Of a stretch of DNA of 64,000 bases, positions 63,303 through 64,000 are shown in pieces (position 1 is the stretch's first letter; each line of letters opens with the position of its first letter). The notes under the pieces were generated by a model. That model saw only the letters and a list, made by a program, of their open reading frames with translations, did no database searches and was not told where the DNA came from. Origin of the DNA: Actinomycetospora lemnae (GTDB taxonomy: Bacteria > Actinomycetota > Actinomycetes > Mycobacteriales > Pseudonocardiaceae). A program made the position numbers and the translations under genes. The DNA is taken from assembly GCF_028737315.1 (NCBI RefSeq), contig NZ_JAQZAO010000002.1:310001-374000 (forward strand), in the 5' to 3' direction.

Positions 63303-64000
63303 ACGAGCAGCGCCGGAAGGCCGCCAAGCGCAAGCTGGAACGCCAGATCGAACGGCGGGCCGAGCGGGCGAAGCGCCGTCGGCAGCGCCTGGCGCTGATC
63401 TCCGTGGTGGCGGTCGTGGCCGTGGTCGCGGTCGCCGCGGGCATCTACTTCCTGGTGTCGGGGCCGAGCGAGCCCGAGCCGGTGGCCGCGCCGGCCTGCC
63501 AGTACAACCCCTCGGAGCCGGCCGCCAAGCCCAACACCCCACCGGACCCGAACCCGCCGGCCACCGGCACGGTGAACGTCGACCTGCAGACCTCGCAGGG
63601 TGCGATCCCGCTGACACTGGACCGGGCGTCGGCGCCGTGCGCGGTGAACGCCGTGGTCAGCCTCGCGTCGCAGGGCTTCTACGACGACACCCCGTGCCCG
63701 CGCCTCGTCACCGGCCAGGGTCTCCAGGTGCTCCAGTGCGGCGACCCGACCGGCTCCGGCGCGGGCGGGCCGGGGTACCAGTACGCCGAGGAGCCCCCGC
63801 AGGGCCTGCCGCCGTACCCGGGCGCCGAGGGCCAGGCGTCGACGTACGCCCGCGGCCTCGTCGCCATGGCCAAGAGCTCCCAGCCCGGCTCGACCGGGAG
63901 CCAGTTCTTCCTCGTCTACGGCGACTCGGCGCTGCCGCCGGAGTACTCGGTGATCGGGCGGATCGCGACCGAGGGGCTCGCCGTGCTCGACCGCGTCGGC
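63303..64000 (+). CDS. ppiB: Peptidyl-prolyl cis-trans isomerase, PpiB type (C-terminus outside window)
   Basis: The gene runs off the right edge. From GTG 63303 (or ATG 63294, three codons earlier) it reads VPTNEQRRKAAKRKLERQIE, the start known for actinobacterial PpiB homologues such as Rv2582. One membrane helix (LALISVVAVVAVVAVAAGIY) follows a basic stretch, then a Pro-rich linker and the cyclophilin domain (VNVDLQTSQGAIPLTLDR, QPGSTGSQFFLVYGDSALP). It is a membrane-anchored extracytoplasmic prolyl isomerase. It lies divergent from the hydrolase gene. Confidence 0.92.

Overview
The window is chromosomal DNA of a very GC-rich actinobacterium. Gene order and content point to the Pseudonocardiaceae (Pseudonocardia/Actinomycetospora-like); this is inferred from synteny and was not checked by a search. 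The evidence is the mycobacteria-like order of two large conserved blocks, frequent GTG starts, GTGA/ATGA gene overlaps, and the actinobacterial proteins mIHF, BldD, B-4DMT and an Rv2578c-type radical SAM protein.

1-10.7 kb is the pyrimidine operon on the minus strand, pyrR-pyrB-pyrC-carA-carB-pyrF, followed by mihF-gmk-rpoZ-coaBC. bldD is divergent. 10.8-24.2 kb is the second conserved block, also minus: a DUF948 gene, a small membrane-associated gene, alaS, ruvX, mltG, aroE, a prepilin peptidase, aroC, aroK, aroB, pepQ, efp and nusB. The plus-strand B-4DMT membrane gene sits between aroB and pepQ. Two back-to-back hairpins separate bldD and nusB. 24.3-36.7 kb is mixed: an HTH-membrane protein, rarA, a hypothetical gene, a polysaccharide deacetylase, an asparaginase with repeat-expanded N-terminus, an Lrp regulator with an aminotransferase, a PEP-mutase-family gene, a DinB-like gene, an aminoglycoside-phosphotransferase-like gene, a DUF389 membrane protein, and aspS.

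36.7-43.2 kb holds the most striking locus. A perfect LexA-type palindrome (TCGAAC-ACGT-GTTCGA) lies 8 nt upstream of an Rv2578c-type radical SAM gene. A 165-residue mini-intein interrupts that gene exactly at the third cysteine of its iron-sulphur motif. A DUF222/HNH (13E12-type) nuclease gene follows with a 1-nt overlap, and its C-terminal tail appears cut off by a frameshift. 43.2-47.7 kb holds a YibE/F membrane protein whose N-terminal coding region appears invaded by a 64-bp dispersed repeat, a protein built of 35 gap-free decapeptides, and a secreted His/Gly-rich protein behind a strong hairpin. The same 64-bp repeat occurs three times in the window.

47.8-55.2 kb carries ethanolamine use (eat-like permease, eutB, eutC) with a divergent solute-binding-like protein that lacks a signal peptide, then an MHS-family transporter, a PaaX regulator and a MarR regulator. 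The PaaX and MarR genes converge on a 40-bp perfect palindrome containing both stop codons. 55.2-61.2 kb is a tightly coupled plus-strand catabolic operon (acyl-CoA ligase, enoyl-CoA hydratase, acetoacetyl-CoA synthetase, 3-hydroxyacyl dehydrogenase, amidohydrolase) with a MarR-type operator at its promoter. 61.2-64.0 kb returns to conserved genes: hisS, a metallo-beta-lactamase hydrolase and the start of a PpiB-type peptidyl-prolyl isomerase. No tRNA, rRNA, CRISPR array or insertion sequence was recognised.
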